Below, in pieces: positions 1 to 8,308 of a stretch of DNA of 52,568 bases. The stretch spans positions 1 to 52,568 of the forward strand of contig NZ_LZKK01000162.1 in assembly GCF_001672815.1 (NCBI RefSeq), in the 5' to 3' direction. The notes under the pieces are model-generated. The model was not told the DNA's origin. It saw nothing but the letters and a program-made list of their open reading frames with translations, and ran no database searches. Each line of letters starts with the position of its first letter. The stretch's first letter is position 1. The stretch is from Mycobacterium sp. E796. Its GTDB lineage: Bacteria > Actinomycetota > Actinomycetes > Mycobacteriales > Mycobacteriaceae. A program made the translations under genes and the position numbers.

Positions 1-1132
1 AATGCTCGACAAACTCGGCAGCTGAGAAAGGCAGGCTTGCAGTGGCTTTCGGCGATGGCGCCGCCGACGCGGCGCTGAACTCCAGTCCGGCCATCGCGCC
101 GTAATCCAGGATCTTGGGAACCCGCAGCCCGGCGTCCACATACGACTTGATGATTCGGGCGACCTGCCGGGGTGTGCCGTGCGGCACGACCGCCCGGATC
201 GCTTCGGGCTTGACGCGGCCGAGGAAGTCGAGGATCCGTTCCCGCGTCAGCGTCGTCGGGTCGATGTCATGAAAGCCGCCCCAGTCGTCGCCCATCGGAT
301 GGTCAAAGCCGAAGCGGCGCAGCACTTCCGCGGATACCTGCAACAGGAACGCGGCCACCAGCGGAGCGCGCAGGATCCCTTCGATCGCGTCGTCGTCCTC
401 GCCGATCAGGCAAACCTGCACGTAGCACGGCGTGATCGCCATCGGGTCGCGGCCGGCCTGTTCGGCCGATTGCCTTACCGCGCCCAGCATTTCGGCGTAG
501 TGCTCGGGGGTCCACGCCCCGGCCGGCCACCAACCGTCGGCATAGCGCCCGACGATGTCGAGCATTCGTGGCCCGCTGGCGCCGATCCAGATCGGCGGGA
601 AGCGCCCGTCGTAGGGCTCGGTGTCCAGGCGGGCGCGATGCAGCCGGTAGAACCGGCCCTCGAAGTCCACCGGACCGTCGCATTCCCACAGCAGCCGGAT
701 GACCCGCAGCGCCTCCTCGAAGCGGCCGACGGGCCTAGCGAAGTCGAAACCGTAGGGCACGATGTTTTCGCTCTCGCCGCTGCCCAGGCCCAGGATGAAT
801 CGCCCGCGGGAGAGATGGTCGATGGTCAGCGCGCTTTGGGCCAGCATCGCGGGGTGGCGGCGCACCGTGTCCACGACGCTGGTGGCGAGCGGCACCCGTT
901 CGGTCAGCACGGCCGCCGCGGCGGCGACCGCCATACCGTCGAGGTGCCGGTGCGGCGACGGCGACGACGTTGCGAGGTCGGTGAACTCGGGCGTCCACAG
1001 CGCGTCGGGCCAAAAGCTCACCATGTGATCCGGCAGCCAGATCGAGTGGTACCGACCGGTGTCCAGCTCCGCCAGGCCCGACAGGTTCAGCGGGAGCGTG
1101 GTGCGCACGAACGCAGCGGGCGAAACCTTCAC
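1..1132 (-). CDS. LLM-class (F420-dependent type) flavin oxidoreductase, C-terminus cut by window edge
   Basis: This is the last gene of the leftward operon and stays open to base 1, so about 377 codons are visible and the true end lies outside the window. It reads as a luciferase-like monooxygenase of the actinobacterial F420 type: an N-terminal segment with [17 protein letters not shown], then [23 protein letters not shown], then the family stretch [17 protein letters not shown] and, further on, [24 protein letters not shown]. The family transfers hydride between F420 (or FMN) and an organic substrate in the cytosol. The GTG start at 1132 overlaps the stop of the upstream SDR by 4 bp (GTGA), which implies translational coupling. 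The substrate cannot be read; FMN instead of F420 is possible. Confidence 0.88.
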   Translation of the reverse strand, partial: MKVSPAAFVRTTLPLNLSGLAELDTGRYHSIWLPDHMVSFWPDALWTPEFTDLATSSPSPHRHLDGMAVAAAAAVLTERVPLATSVVDTVRRHPAMLAQSALTIDHLSRGRFILGLGSGESENIVPYGFDFARPVGRFEEALRVIRLLWECDGPVDFEGRFYRLHRARLDTEPYDGRFPPIWIGASGPRMLDIVGRYADGWWPAGAWTPEHYAEMLGAVRQSAEQAGRDPMAITPCYVQVCLIGEDDDAIEGILRAPLVAAFLLQVSAEVLRRFGFDHPMGDDWGGFHDIDPTTLTRERILDFLGRVKPEAIRAVVPHGTPRQVARIIKSYVDAGLRVPKILDYGAMAGLEFSAASAAPSPKATASLPFSAAEFVEH

Positions 1133-1911
1133 CGCGCCACCCACTCCGAGTTCAGCGCGAACTCCGACATGTACCTGGTCGAACTCCAGCCGCCGTCGAC
1201 GACGATCGTCTGACCGTTGATGAAACTCCCGCCCGGCGAGCACAGGAACGCCACGGTGCTGGCGATGTCGTCGACGGTGCCCAGCCGCTGATGCGGCGTC
1301 AGCTCGGTGTTGATCTTGCGGAATCGCTCGTCCTGCAAGCGCTTCTCGACCATCGGTGTCACCGTGACGCCGGGCGCGACGGCGTTGCAGCGGATGCCGG
1401 CGGGGCCGTACTGGCAGGCGATGTGGGTGGTCAGCGCGGTCAGCCCGCCCTTGGCGGCGGAGTAGGCGCCGCCCCGCAGCCCGCCCACCACGGCGAAGGT
1501 CGACGTGATGTTGATGATCGCCGACCCGGGCCCCATGTGCGGCAGCACCTCGCGCGTGAGCCGAAACGGCGCCCGCAGCATCAAACCCAGGAAATAGTCC
1601 AGTGTTTCGTCGTCGGTTTCGTGTACCGGTTTGGGGTTGCCGACCCCGGCGTTGTTGATCAGGAAGTCGACGTGGCCCCACCGGTCGACGGCGGCCTCGA
1701 CGATGCGCCGCGGCGCGTCGTCCTGGGTCAGGTCGACCGCCAGGGTCGCGACCCGAGCCGGGTCGGCGATGGATGCCTGCAGCTCGGCCAGTCGGTCCTC
1801 GTCGCGGCCCGTGCCGAGGACCGCCATTCCCATCCCGGCGAGGCTCCTTGCGCATCCCAAACCGATGCCGCTGGTTGCGCCCGTGACGATAGCGACCTGC
1901 ATCTCACCCAT
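1129..1911 (-). CDS. SDR family NAD(P)-dependent oxidoreductase
   Basis: A 260-residue classical short-chain dehydrogenase. Visible motifs are the nucleotide-binding TGATSGIG near residue 10, the NNAG stretch (LINNAGVG), a catalytic serine in NITSTF, the YSAAK catalytic Tyr-Lys pair and the C-terminal [11 protein letters not shown] typical of FabG-like members. It probably interconverts a hydroxyl and a keto group on a pathway intermediate. The ATG lies inside the end of the acyl-CoA ligase gene (8-bp overlap) and its stop overlaps the start of the LLM gene by 4 bp, so it sits in the middle of a tightly coupled operon. A second ATG three codons in is a possible alternative start. The substrate is unknown. 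Confidence 0.92.
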   Translation of the reverse strand: MGEMQVAIVTGATSGIGLGCARSLAGMGMAVLGTGRDEDRLAELQASIADPARVATLAVDLTQDDAPRRIVEAAVDRWGHVDFLINNAGVGNPKPVHETDDETLDYFLGLMLRAPFRLTREVLPHMGPGSAIINITSTFAVVGGLRGGAYSAAKGGLTALTTHIACQYGPAGIRCNAVAPGVTVTPMVEKRLQDERFRKINTELTPHQRLGTVDDIASTVAFLCSPGGSFINGQTIVVDGGWSSTRYMSEFALNSEWVAR

Positions 1912-3553
1912 CCTGTGTTAAAGCGGCCCTGATCCGATGTTTGAGGATCTTGCCCGCGTCGTTCTTGGGCAGGGCATCCCAGATGACCACCTGTTCGGGG
2001 GCCTTGAATTTCGCGACGCCCTTGCTTTGCAGCAGGGCGAGCAGCTCGGCGACGCCCGGCTCCGACTTGCCCCGCTCCGCCGAGGGCACGATCACCGCGC
2101 ACGCCCGTTCCCCGGTCCGGTCGTCGGGCAGCCCGACGACCGCGATTTCGGCGATGCCGGGGTGCTCGGCGAGCAGGTCCTCGACCTCCTTGGCCGAGAT
2201 GTTCTCGCCGTTGCGAATGATGACGTCCTTGGCCCGCCCGGTCACGAGGAGGTATTCGCCTTTCAAACCAGCTGAGACCCAGCGGCCGAGGTCCCCCGTG
2301 CGGAAAAACCCTGCGGCATCGAATGACTCGGCATCGTCGTGCAAATGCCGGTAGCCGAGCAGCATCTGTGGGCCGCGGACGCAGATCTCGCCGCCGCCGT
2401 CGGCTGCGAGGTCGTGGGGGACGAGTTTGATCTCCGCGATGCCGGCCCGCCCGTCGGTGTCCGCGGCTCGGTCGGCTTCGTCCGGCCGGGGCGCGCCGAC
2501 GGTCGCGACGGGCACCTCGGTGCAGCCGTACACCCGGGTGACGACCGCTCGGTCGAAATAGCCGGCGGCGCGCCGGATCAGCGCCGGCGACACCGAGGCG
2601 CCGCCGCAGATGAACACCTTCAGGTCGGGCAGGCGGGTGCCGGCGCGTTCGGCGGCGGCCAACAGCTGCTGCAGGAACGGTGTCGCGCCGGCCATGTGGG
2701 TGCAGTGTTCACGGTTCATCATCGCCACGGCCGCCGCCGGGTCCCACCGGTCCATCAGCACCGCGGTCGTGCCCAGCAGCAGCGGGCATTCGAACGCGTA
2801 GATCGACCCGCCGATGTGGGCGATGGGCGACGGGACCAGGAACGTGTCGCCGGGCTCGACGTTCCAGTGGTCACGGATCTGGCTGATCAGCGCGTGTAGC
2901 GAATTGTGGCTGTGCAGCACGCCTTTCGGGCGGCCGGTGGTGCCCGACGTGTACAGGACCATGCGTGCGGCGTCGGGATTCAGCCGCGGCAACCGCGCGG
3001 GATCCGGCGGGCCCTCCAGCAGCGCGGGATAGGGCGTGTGCGCGCCGGCTTGCCAGATTTCAGAGCCGCGCAGCACCACCACCTCGGGCGCGGGGTCCAT
3101 CGCGGCGGTGACGCGTTCGAGCATCGCGGCGTAGTCGTGACCGCCGAACCGGTGCGGGACGAAGATCATCGCTGCTTCGACGTCCTCGAGGATGAAGCGC
3201 AAATCGTGGTCGCGCAGCGACGGCAGGATCGGGTTCACCACCATCCCGGCCAGTGTCGCGCCCAGGTAGACGACGGCGGCCTCGTGCCAGTTCGGCAGCA
3301 TGAACGACACCACGCTGCCGGTCGGCACGCGCGCCAGCAGGGCGTTGGCCAGCCGGGTCGCCTGGCTGTCGAGCGTGGCGCAATCCAGCCGAGTGTCCCC
3401 GTCCACCAGCGCCGTTCGCCGTGGCGTGGTCTCCGCGGCCGCGCGCAGCGAGTCCGCCAGCGTGGTGCTGACCCACAGCCCACGCCGGTATGCCTCCGCC
3501 GCGAATGTGGCGTCTTGATGGGCCCGGGCTGTCACGTCAGTCGGCCTGGTCAT
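1904..3553 (-). CDS. AMP-dependent acyl-CoA ligase (FadD/cyclohexanecarboxylate-CoA ligase-like)
   Basis: A 549-residue ANL-superfamily enzyme that activates a carboxylate through an acyl-AMP to its CoA thioester. The phosphate-binding loop [11 protein letters not shown], the A5-type segment VYGCTEVP, the FRTGDLGRW motif, the hinge [20 protein letters not shown] and the C-terminal catalytic lysine segment KNDAGKILK are all intact and in order, so it should be active. It is full length for the family. The ATG at 3553 overlaps the end of the GntR gene by 17 bp, and its own end overlaps the SDR start by 8 bp. In this setting it probably activates an acid made by the oxygenases of the divergent operon (inference). 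A resemblance to cyclohexanecarboxylate-CoA ligases is by general similarity only. Confidence 0.93.
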   Translation of the reverse strand: MTRPTDVTARAHQDATFAAEAYRRGLWVSTTLADSLRAAAETTPRRTALVDGDTRLDCATLDSQATRLANALLARVPTGSVVSFMLPNWHEAAVVYLGATLAGMVVNPILPSLRDHDLRFILEDVEAAMIFVPHRFGGHDYAAMLERVTAAMDPAPEVVVLRGSEIWQAGAHTPYPALLEGPPDPARLPRLNPDAARMVLYTSGTTGRPKGVLHSHNSLHALISQIRDHWNVEPGDTFLVPSPIAHIGGSIYAFECPLLLGTTAVLMDRWDPAAAVAMMNREHCTHMAGATPFLQQLLAAAERAGTRLPDLKVFICGGASVSPALIRRAAGYFDRAVVTRVYGCTEVPVATVGAPRPDEADRAADTDGRAGIAEIKLVPHDLAADGGGEICVRGPQMLLGYRHLHDDAESFDAAGFFRTGDLGRWVSAGLKGEYLLVTGRAKDVIIRNGENISAKEVEDLLAEHPGIAEIAVVGLPDDRTGERACAVIVPSAERGKSEPGVAELLALLQSKGVAKFKAPEQVVIWDALPKNDAGKILKHRIRAALTQDG

Positions 3554-4286
3554 TCACGCGGCGCATGGTCATCGCGTAGCGAAAGCTCGACGACAGGTGA
3601 GTGTTGACCGTTACCTGGGCGACCTCGCCGTCGGATGTCTTGTAGGTTCGCCGCATCTCCAGCGCCGCCGTGCCCGCCGCGACTCCGAGGCCGTCGGCCA
3701 GCCCGGGCGGCAGCAGCACCGCGGCGATTTCCTGGCGCAGCTCGGCGATGCTCACCCCGAACAGGTCCTCGATGAGCGGAAAGATCGGGCCGGTGTGGCG
3801 TCGCAGCAGCCGGCCGACCGCGGCGAAATCGCGGTTGATGTAGTACTCCGTTCGACACAGGGGCGCCGAGGCGCCCTCGGCCCGCCGGTAGCCGCGCACG
3901 GACAACCACTGCGTGCCGGCCGGCAGCCCGGTCCGAGCGGCGAGTTCGTCGTCGATCTCCACCATCTCGTTGGACTCGATGGTCAGCTGCGCTCCGGACG
4001 CGAACGCGAGCAGGTCGTCGATCGACATCGTGTCCTGCGCATAGGAACTGGTCGCCGGCCGGGGGACCACCCGGGTGCCCGCGCGGGGCCGCGACGCGAC
4101 CAGGTTGTCCTCGCGCAGCCGGCGCAGCGCTTCGCGCACGGTGTAGCGGCTGACCGCGAATCGCTCGCACAACTGGTGCTCGGTCGGCAGCTGCGAACCC
4201 ACCGGGTACACGCCGTCGACGATCTCTTTGCGCAGCGTTCGCGCGATCTGCAGATAACGGTGCTCGCTCGAGATCGCCTGGGACAT
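3537..4286 (-). CDS. GntR family transcriptional regulator with UTRA effector domain
   Basis: A 249-residue regulator. The N-terminal winged helix (residues about 8-75) shows the GntR signature: YLQIARTLRKEIVDGVYPVGSQLP followed by ELCERFAVSR-type recognition helix (here QLCERFAVSRYTVREALRRL). The C-terminal half is a UTRA ligand-binding domain (LSVRGYRRAEGASAPLCRTEYYI, then HTGPIFPLIEDLFG and ending SSFRYAMTM), as in the HutC/FarR subfamily. The ATG at 4286 shares one base with the stop of the SMP-30 gene (TGATG), which sets this start; the open frame upstream of it is spurious. It lies in the operon it probably controls. The palindromes at 5951-5962 and 6047-6058 in the divergent promoter region resemble HutC-type operators (inference). 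The effector is probably a pathway acid or CoA ester. Confidence 0.93.
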   Translation of the reverse strand: MSQAISSEHRYLQIARTLRKEIVDGVYPVGSQLPTEHQLCERFAVSRYTVREALRRLREDNLVASRPRAGTRVVPRPATSSYAQDTMSIDDLLAFASGAQLTIESNEMVEIDDELAARTGLPAGTQWLSVRGYRRAEGASAPLCRTEYYINRDFAAVGRLLRRHTGPIFPLIEDLFGVSIAELRQEIAAVLLPPGLADGLGVAAGTAALEMRRTYKTSDGEVAQVTVNTHLSSSFRYAMTMRRVNDQAD

Positions 4287-5896
4287 CAGCGGCCGTCCCG
4301 GGATCGGCGCACCGCCAGCACGCTGCCGTCCCCGTCGGCCGAGACGTACAGCGTCCCGTCGGCCGCGGCGGCGACGCCGGCGAACGGGCCCTGCGGCCCG
4401 GAGAACGGCGGCATGCCTTTCAGCGGCTTGGGGACCACGCCCGCCGGGGGACCGACCGGTAAACCCGACGCCACCGTCCACCGAGCCCTGGTGTTCATGT
4501 CGAACGCGACCAACTCCTTGGCGCCGGCGTCGACGATGTAGAGCACGCCGTCATGCACGCAGATGCCCTGCGGGCGTTGCAGATCGGCGACGACGGTGTC
4601 GATGGTCGATCCGTTCAGTCGGATCACCCGTCCGGCGCCTGCCTCCGCGACCAGGCACGCCCCGTCGGCGCCCATCGCGACTCCGACCGGCTCGCGCAGG
4701 CCGCGGGCCAGCGCGTCGACGCCACCCGGGCGGACCGACAGCACCCGCCCGGTGCCCAACTCGGCGACGACCGGCCCGCCCGGCCCGACCGCGACGCCGT
4801 AGAGCTGGTCGAAACCGTCTGCCAGCACCTCGGTTTCGCTCGCCGCGGGCCGGTAGCGGCCGACCTGGCCGCCCGAGGTGGTGACGGCGAACTCGCCCGG
4901 CCCGCTCGACGCGACGCCCCGCAGGAAGCCGGGATAGCCGGGGCTGAACAACATCCCGACGGTCTGCAACGACCCGTCGGGCAGGGCGACATAGAAGTAT
5001 GTGCCGTCGGCGACGTAGAGCCGTCCGTCGTGGCCCACGGTCAGATCCAGCGGCCAGTTCAGCCCGCCGGGCAGCACGGTTCGCGTCGAACCGTCCGGCG
5101 ATATCTCGGTGATCTCGCCGGTGAAATTGGATGCCAGCACCCGGTCGCCGACCAGGGTGCAGTTGTCCAGGCCCGGGCTCAGCTGGGCCAGCAGCCGCCG
5201 ATCACCGTTGCGCGGGTCGATGCGCAGCACCTGCCCGCTGGCCACCTGGGTCGAGACGATGTAGCCCTGCGGGTCGAACTTGACCGAGTCGGGCACACCG
5301 AGATCGCCTGCGACGCATTGTGGTTCGCCGCCGTCGGGATGCACGCGCCAGATCTCGTTGGCGCCCATGACCGGGAAATACAGCATTCCGTCCGGGCCGA
5401 CCTCCATCGCGTTGGGTGAGGGCACGCCGTCCAGGAGCACCCGCGGCGGCCCGCCGTTCAGGTCCAGCTCCAGCAGCCGCCCACCCTCGCGGCATTCGCC
5501 GATGAACAACCGGTCGCCGTGAAAGGTGATCCCGTTGGCCGACGGAACGTCGTCGCGCAGCACCCGGGTCCGGCCGGCGGTGTCGCGCACGCTGACCCGC
5601 CCGTCCATCACCTCGGTCGCGTACAGGTTGCCGCGCGCGTCGAACGCGACGTCGTCGGGGGCGACGATCTCGCCGCCCTTGGCGCTCACGACGCCCAGTT
5701 GCCCGGTGCGGTGATCCAGCGCGCTGATTTGGCTGCCGGTCACCTGCGCGATGTACACGCGCCCGTCCGGCCCGGTGCGCAGGCCGTTGGCGCCGAACAG
5801 GCGGCTGGGAGGAGTGACCCGGTCGAGTCGCCAGCCGTCCGCGACGCCGATCGACGGCGGTACCGCATATCGGGATGGCTGCGTCGCGATGGCCAT
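4286..5896 (-). CDS. SMP-30/gluconolactonase/NHL-repeat beta-propeller protein
   Basis: A 536-residue protein built from repeated blade motifs such as GLRTGPDGRVYIAQV, DVAFDARGNLYATEV, AMEVGPDGMLYFPVM, DLTVGHDGRLYVADG and GVAVGPGGPVVAELG, the pattern of SMP-30/gluconolactonase-like and NHL beta-propellers. Such proteins often hydrolyse lactones or act as binding scaffolds. A lactonase would fit a cluster with a Baeyer-Villiger-type monooxygenase, whose products on cyclic ketones are lactones (inference). The chosen ATG at 5896 (MAIATQPS) follows purine-rich GGAAGGA and AGGAT stretches; a longer open frame reaches 6058 but runs through the promoter and operator and reads as non-coding. No signal peptide is seen. 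It is the first gene of the leftward operon. Confidence 0.85.
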   Translation of the reverse strand: MAIATQPSRYAVPPSIGVADGWRLDRVTPPSRLFGANGLRTGPDGRVYIAQVTGSQISALDHRTGQLGVVSAKGGEIVAPDDVAFDARGNLYATEVMDGRVSVRDTAGRTRVLRDDVPSANGITFHGDRLFIGECREGGRLLELDLNGGPPRVLLDGVPSPNAMEVGPDGMLYFPVMGANEIWRVHPDGGEPQCVAGDLGVPDSVKFDPQGYIVSTQVASGQVLRIDPRNGDRRLLAQLSPGLDNCTLVGDRVLASNFTGEITEISPDGSTRTVLPGGLNWPLDLTVGHDGRLYVADGTYFYVALPDGSLQTVGMLFSPGYPGFLRGVASSGPGEFAVTTSGGQVGRYRPAASETEVLADGFDQLYGVAVGPGGPVVAELGTGRVLSVRPGGVDALARGLREPVGVAMGADGACLVAEAGAGRVIRLNGSTIDTVVADLQRPQGICVHDGVLYIVDAGAKELVAFDMNTRARWTVASGLPVGPPAGVVPKPLKGMPPFSGPQGPFAGVAAAADGTLYVSADGDGSVLAVRRSRDGR

Positions 5897-5933
5897 ATCC
5901 TGCCGTGGTCCTTCCGTCAGCCCTGTGAGCTGG

Positions 5934-5962
5934 ACGCTATCAACTTGTTCTAGTCCAGACAA
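5934..5962 (-). promoter_or_regulatory. Leftward promoter overlapped by an operator half
   Basis: Read on the minus strand, TTGTCT (5962-5957), a 17-nt spacer and TAGCGT (5939-5934) form a plausible sigma-A promoter about 40 bp before the SMP-30 start. The -35 element lies inside the box TAGTCCAGACAA (plus strand 5951-5962), which matches the palindrome at 6047-6058 in 10 of 12 positions. A repressor here would block the -35. The promoter is inferred from sequence only. Confidence 0.55.
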
Positions 5963-6046
5963 TAGCTTCCGAAGCGGGCAGGCTTGGCCTTGACAGCCAA
6001 CTCTGTCGATGGGAATAGTGTTCTCCAAAGGACAGAACGCTGTATC

Positions 6047-6058
6047 TTGTCCGGACAA
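6047..6058. promoter_or_regulatory. Perfect 12-bp palindrome, probable GntR/UTRA operator
   Basis: TTGTCCGGACAA is a perfect palindrome 23 bp before the ATG of the rightward operon. A related box lies at 5951-5962. The partial match TATCTT (6043-6048) to a -10 element overlaps its left edge, so binding would cover the transcription start of the rightward operon. GntR regulators with UTRA domains commonly bind short palindromes of the GT-N-TA-N-AC kind; assignment to the adjacent regulator is inference. Confidence 0.6.
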
Positions 6059-6081
6059 AGCGACGCAGCGGATTGCAGGTC

Positions 6082-6942
6082 ATGGACGATCTTCTCGGGC
6101 GCCTCCCAGGGCTGGACGGGCGCGTCGTCGTGGTTTCCGGCGCCGGTGGCGGCGGCATCGGCACCACCGTCACGGCCATGACCGCCCGCGCCGGGGCGAC
6201 GGTGATCGCGGTGAGCCGGTCGAAGGAAAACCTGGACGAGCACGTCGCCCCGCTGGCGCGACGGGGCCTGGCGGTGGTGCCCGTCGCGGCCGACGCGTCG
6301 ACGGACGAGGGCATCGCCACGGTGATCGACCAGGCGCGGCGTGCCGACGGCAGCCTCTACGGTCTGGTTAACGTCGCCGGCGGCGCCGAGCCGTCGACGT
6401 GGATGCCGTCGACGCGGGTGACGCGCGGCGACTGGCGCAAGATCTTCACCGACAACCTCGAAACGGCGTTCTTCATGAGCCAGGCCGTGGCGGCCGAACT
6501 CGTCGCGCAGCAGCGGCCCGGGTCGATCGTGTCGATCTCGTCGATCAGTGGCATGAACACCGCGCCGTTCCACATCGCCTACGGGACCGCCAAGGCCGCG
6601 ATCTCGGCGATGACCCGGACGATGGCGCTCGAGCTGGCGATGTCCGGGATCCGGGTGAACGCCGTGGCGCCCGGCGTCACCGAGACCGCGGCCTCGCGCA
6701 CCTACGTCGACGAGGACCCGGACCGGGATCGGCAGGCGATCGCGATGGGCCGGCGCGGCCGGCCGGAGGAGCAGGCCGGCGCCATCCTGTTCCTGCTCTC
6801 GGACCTGTCGAGCTACGTCACCGGCCAGACGCTGCTCGTCGACGGCGGCCTCGACCTCAGGTGGAGCCACCTGGGCGCCGACAATACCTCGCTGTTCCTC
6901 AAGGACGAATCCTTCCGCGCGGCCATTAGGAGGATGTCGTGA
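6082..6942 (+). CDS. SDR family NAD(P)-dependent oxidoreductase
   Basis: A 286-residue short-chain dehydrogenase that opens the rightward operon. It has a glycine-rich nucleotide site (SGAGGGGIG, residues 19-27), NVAGG in place of NNAG, a catalytic serine in SISSIS (about 153-154), Tyr167 and Lys171 in AYGTAK, and TGQTLLVDGG near the end. It probably oxidises a hydroxyl or cis-diol made upstream or downstream in the pathway; dehydrogenation of a Rieske product is one option (inference). The ATG at 6082 is preceded by GCAGG; an in-frame TTG nine bases earlier is a weaker alternative. Its stop overlaps the GTG of the Rieske gene by 4 bp. Confidence 0.92.
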   Translation: MDDLLGRLPGLDGRVVVVSGAGGGGIGTTVTAMTARAGATVIAVSRSKENLDEHVAPLARRGLAVVPVAADASTDEGIATVIDQARRADGSLYGLVNVAGGAEPSTWMPSTRVTRGDWRKIFTDNLETAFFMSQAVAAELVAQQRPGSIVSISSISGMNTAPFHIAYGTAKAAISAMTRTMALELAMSGIRVNAVAPGVTETAASRTYVDEDPDRDRQAIAMGRRGRPEEQAGAILFLLSDLSSYVTGQTLLVDGGLDLRWSHLGADNTSLFLKDESFRAAIRRMS

Positions 6943-8303
6943 CTGATACGAAAGTCCAAGCGACCGAAGAACTTTCGAAACCCATGACGATCGGCGTCGA
7001 GGCCTACATCAGCCCGGACTACGCCCGCGCCGAGCGCGACAAGCTGTGGCGCAAGGTGTGGCAGCAGGTCGGCCGCGTCGAAGAGCTGCCCGAGGTGGGC
7101 AGCTACCTGACCTACGACATCCTCGACGACTCGATCATCGTGGTGCGCACCGGACACAACGAATTTCGCGCGCACCACAACGTGTGCATGCACCGCGGCC
7201 GAAGGCTGATCGACACGCCGCAGGGCGCCAAGAACGCCTGCGGCCGCGCCCGCAAGTCGTTCGTGTGCGGATTCCACGGCTGGACCTACGGTTTGGACGG
7301 GGGGTGCACGCACATCCGCGAGCAACAGGACTGGCAGGAGGCGCTCACCCCGGAGAACACCCACCTTCGGCCGGTCATGGTCGAGACGTGGGGCGGCTGG
7401 TTGTGGATCAACATGGACCCTGACTGCGAGCCGCTGGCCGACTACCTGTTCCCCGCCGCCAAGATCCTCGACCCGTTCGGTCTGGAGAACATGCGCTGCA
7501 AATGGCGCAAATGGCTTTATTTCGACTGCAATTGGAAGGTCGCGCTGGAGGCCTTCAACGAGACCTACCACGTCTACACGACCCATCCGGAATTCAACAA
7601 GTTCGGCGAATTCAAGGGGTGGGCCAAGGCGCAGGGCAAGCACAGCAACATCGGCTATGACGCCCCGGACGACCTCGCGGCGACCAAGTCCAAGATCCGC
7701 CTCGGCACCGGCGCCGATCCCCGCGTGTCGACCGCGGAGATGCAGATCTACACGATGGAGGAGACCAACACCTCCACCACCGAGACGCTGGTGAACGCCG
7801 CCAAGCGGCTGGTCGACGAGCTGCCCGAGGGCACCCCGGCAGACAAGGTCCTCGAGCACTGGCTGGCGTCGGCGCGCCGCGACGACGAGGCCCGCGGCGT
7901 GATCTGGCCGACGATCCCGACCGACATCCTCGGGCAGGCCGGCACCGCGTGGCAGATCTTCCCCAACTTCCAGATCGGTCAGGGCCTGACGGTTGCGCTG
8001 TGCTACGGCGCCCGGCCGGACCCGAGCTACAGCCCCGACAAGTGCATCTTCGAGGTGTCGGTGTTCGAACTGTTTCCGAAAGGCGAAGAGCCGCAAACGG
8101 AGTGGGAGTACACGCCCGTGGGTGACCCGCGGTGGCGCTCGGTGTTGCCCCAGGACTTCTCCAACATGGCCGCCGTGCAGCAGGGCATGAAATCGCTGGG
8201 CTTTCCGGGCACCAAGCCCAATCCCTACCGCGAGCGCAGCACCGTCAACCTGCACTACCAACTGTCGAAGTACATGGGTACCGGTGAGCCGAAAGAGCTT
8301 TGA
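6939..8303 (+). CDS. Rieske non-haem iron oxygenase, alpha (catalytic) subunit
   Basis: A 454-residue aromatic-ring-hydroxylating-type oxygenase. The Rieske [2Fe-2S] ligands are Cys83-x-His85 (CMHRGRRL) and Cys110-x2-His113 (CGFHGWTY). The mononuclear iron site shows His211 and His216 in NETYHVYTTHPEF, with Glu208 where most family members have the bridging Asp. It should insert oxygen into a hydrocarbon using electrons from a reductase and perhaps a ferredoxin, none of which is encoded nearby. The GTG start overlaps the SDR stop (GTGA) and is preceded by a strong AGGAGG five nucleotides away, which fixes the start. The flavin monooxygenase gene follows after 5 bp. Mono- or dioxygenation and the substrate cannot be read. 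Confidence 0.93.
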   Translation: MTDTKVQATEELSKPMTIGVEAYISPDYARAERDKLWRKVWQQVGRVEELPEVGSYLTYDILDDSIIVVRTGHNEFRAHHNVCMHRGRRLIDTPQGAKNACGRARKSFVCGFHGWTYGLDGGCTHIREQQDWQEALTPENTHLRPVMVETWGGWLWINMDPDCEPLADYLFPAAKILDPFGLENMRCKWRKWLYFDCNWKVALEAFNETYHVYTTHPEFNKFGEFKGWAKAQGKHSNIGYDAPDDLAATKSKIRLGTGADPRVSTAEMQIYTMEETNTSTTETLVNAAKRLVDELPEGTPADKVLEHWLASARRDDEARGVIWPTIPTDILGQAGTAWQIFPNFQIGQGLTVALCYGARPDPSYSPDKCIFEVSVFELFPKGEEPQTEWEYTPVGDPRWRSVLPQDFSNMAAVQQGMKSLGFPGTKPNPYRERSTVNLHYQLSKYMGTGEPKEL

Positions 8304-8308
8304 GATAG

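Noticed and set aside
179..1213. Long plus-strand open frame opposite the LLM oxidoreductase
   Set aside because: It is the antisense shadow of a clear F420-type gene, is Arg/His/Pro-rich and matches no family.
4287..4481. Upstream extension of the GntR frame
   Set aside because: It overlaps the SMP-30 gene, reads as low-complexity Arg/Gly sequence, and the TGATG junction fixes the start at 4286.
5897..6058. 54-residue N-terminal extension of the SMP-30 protein
   Set aside because: It runs through the promoter and both operator-like boxes and has no family-like sequence.
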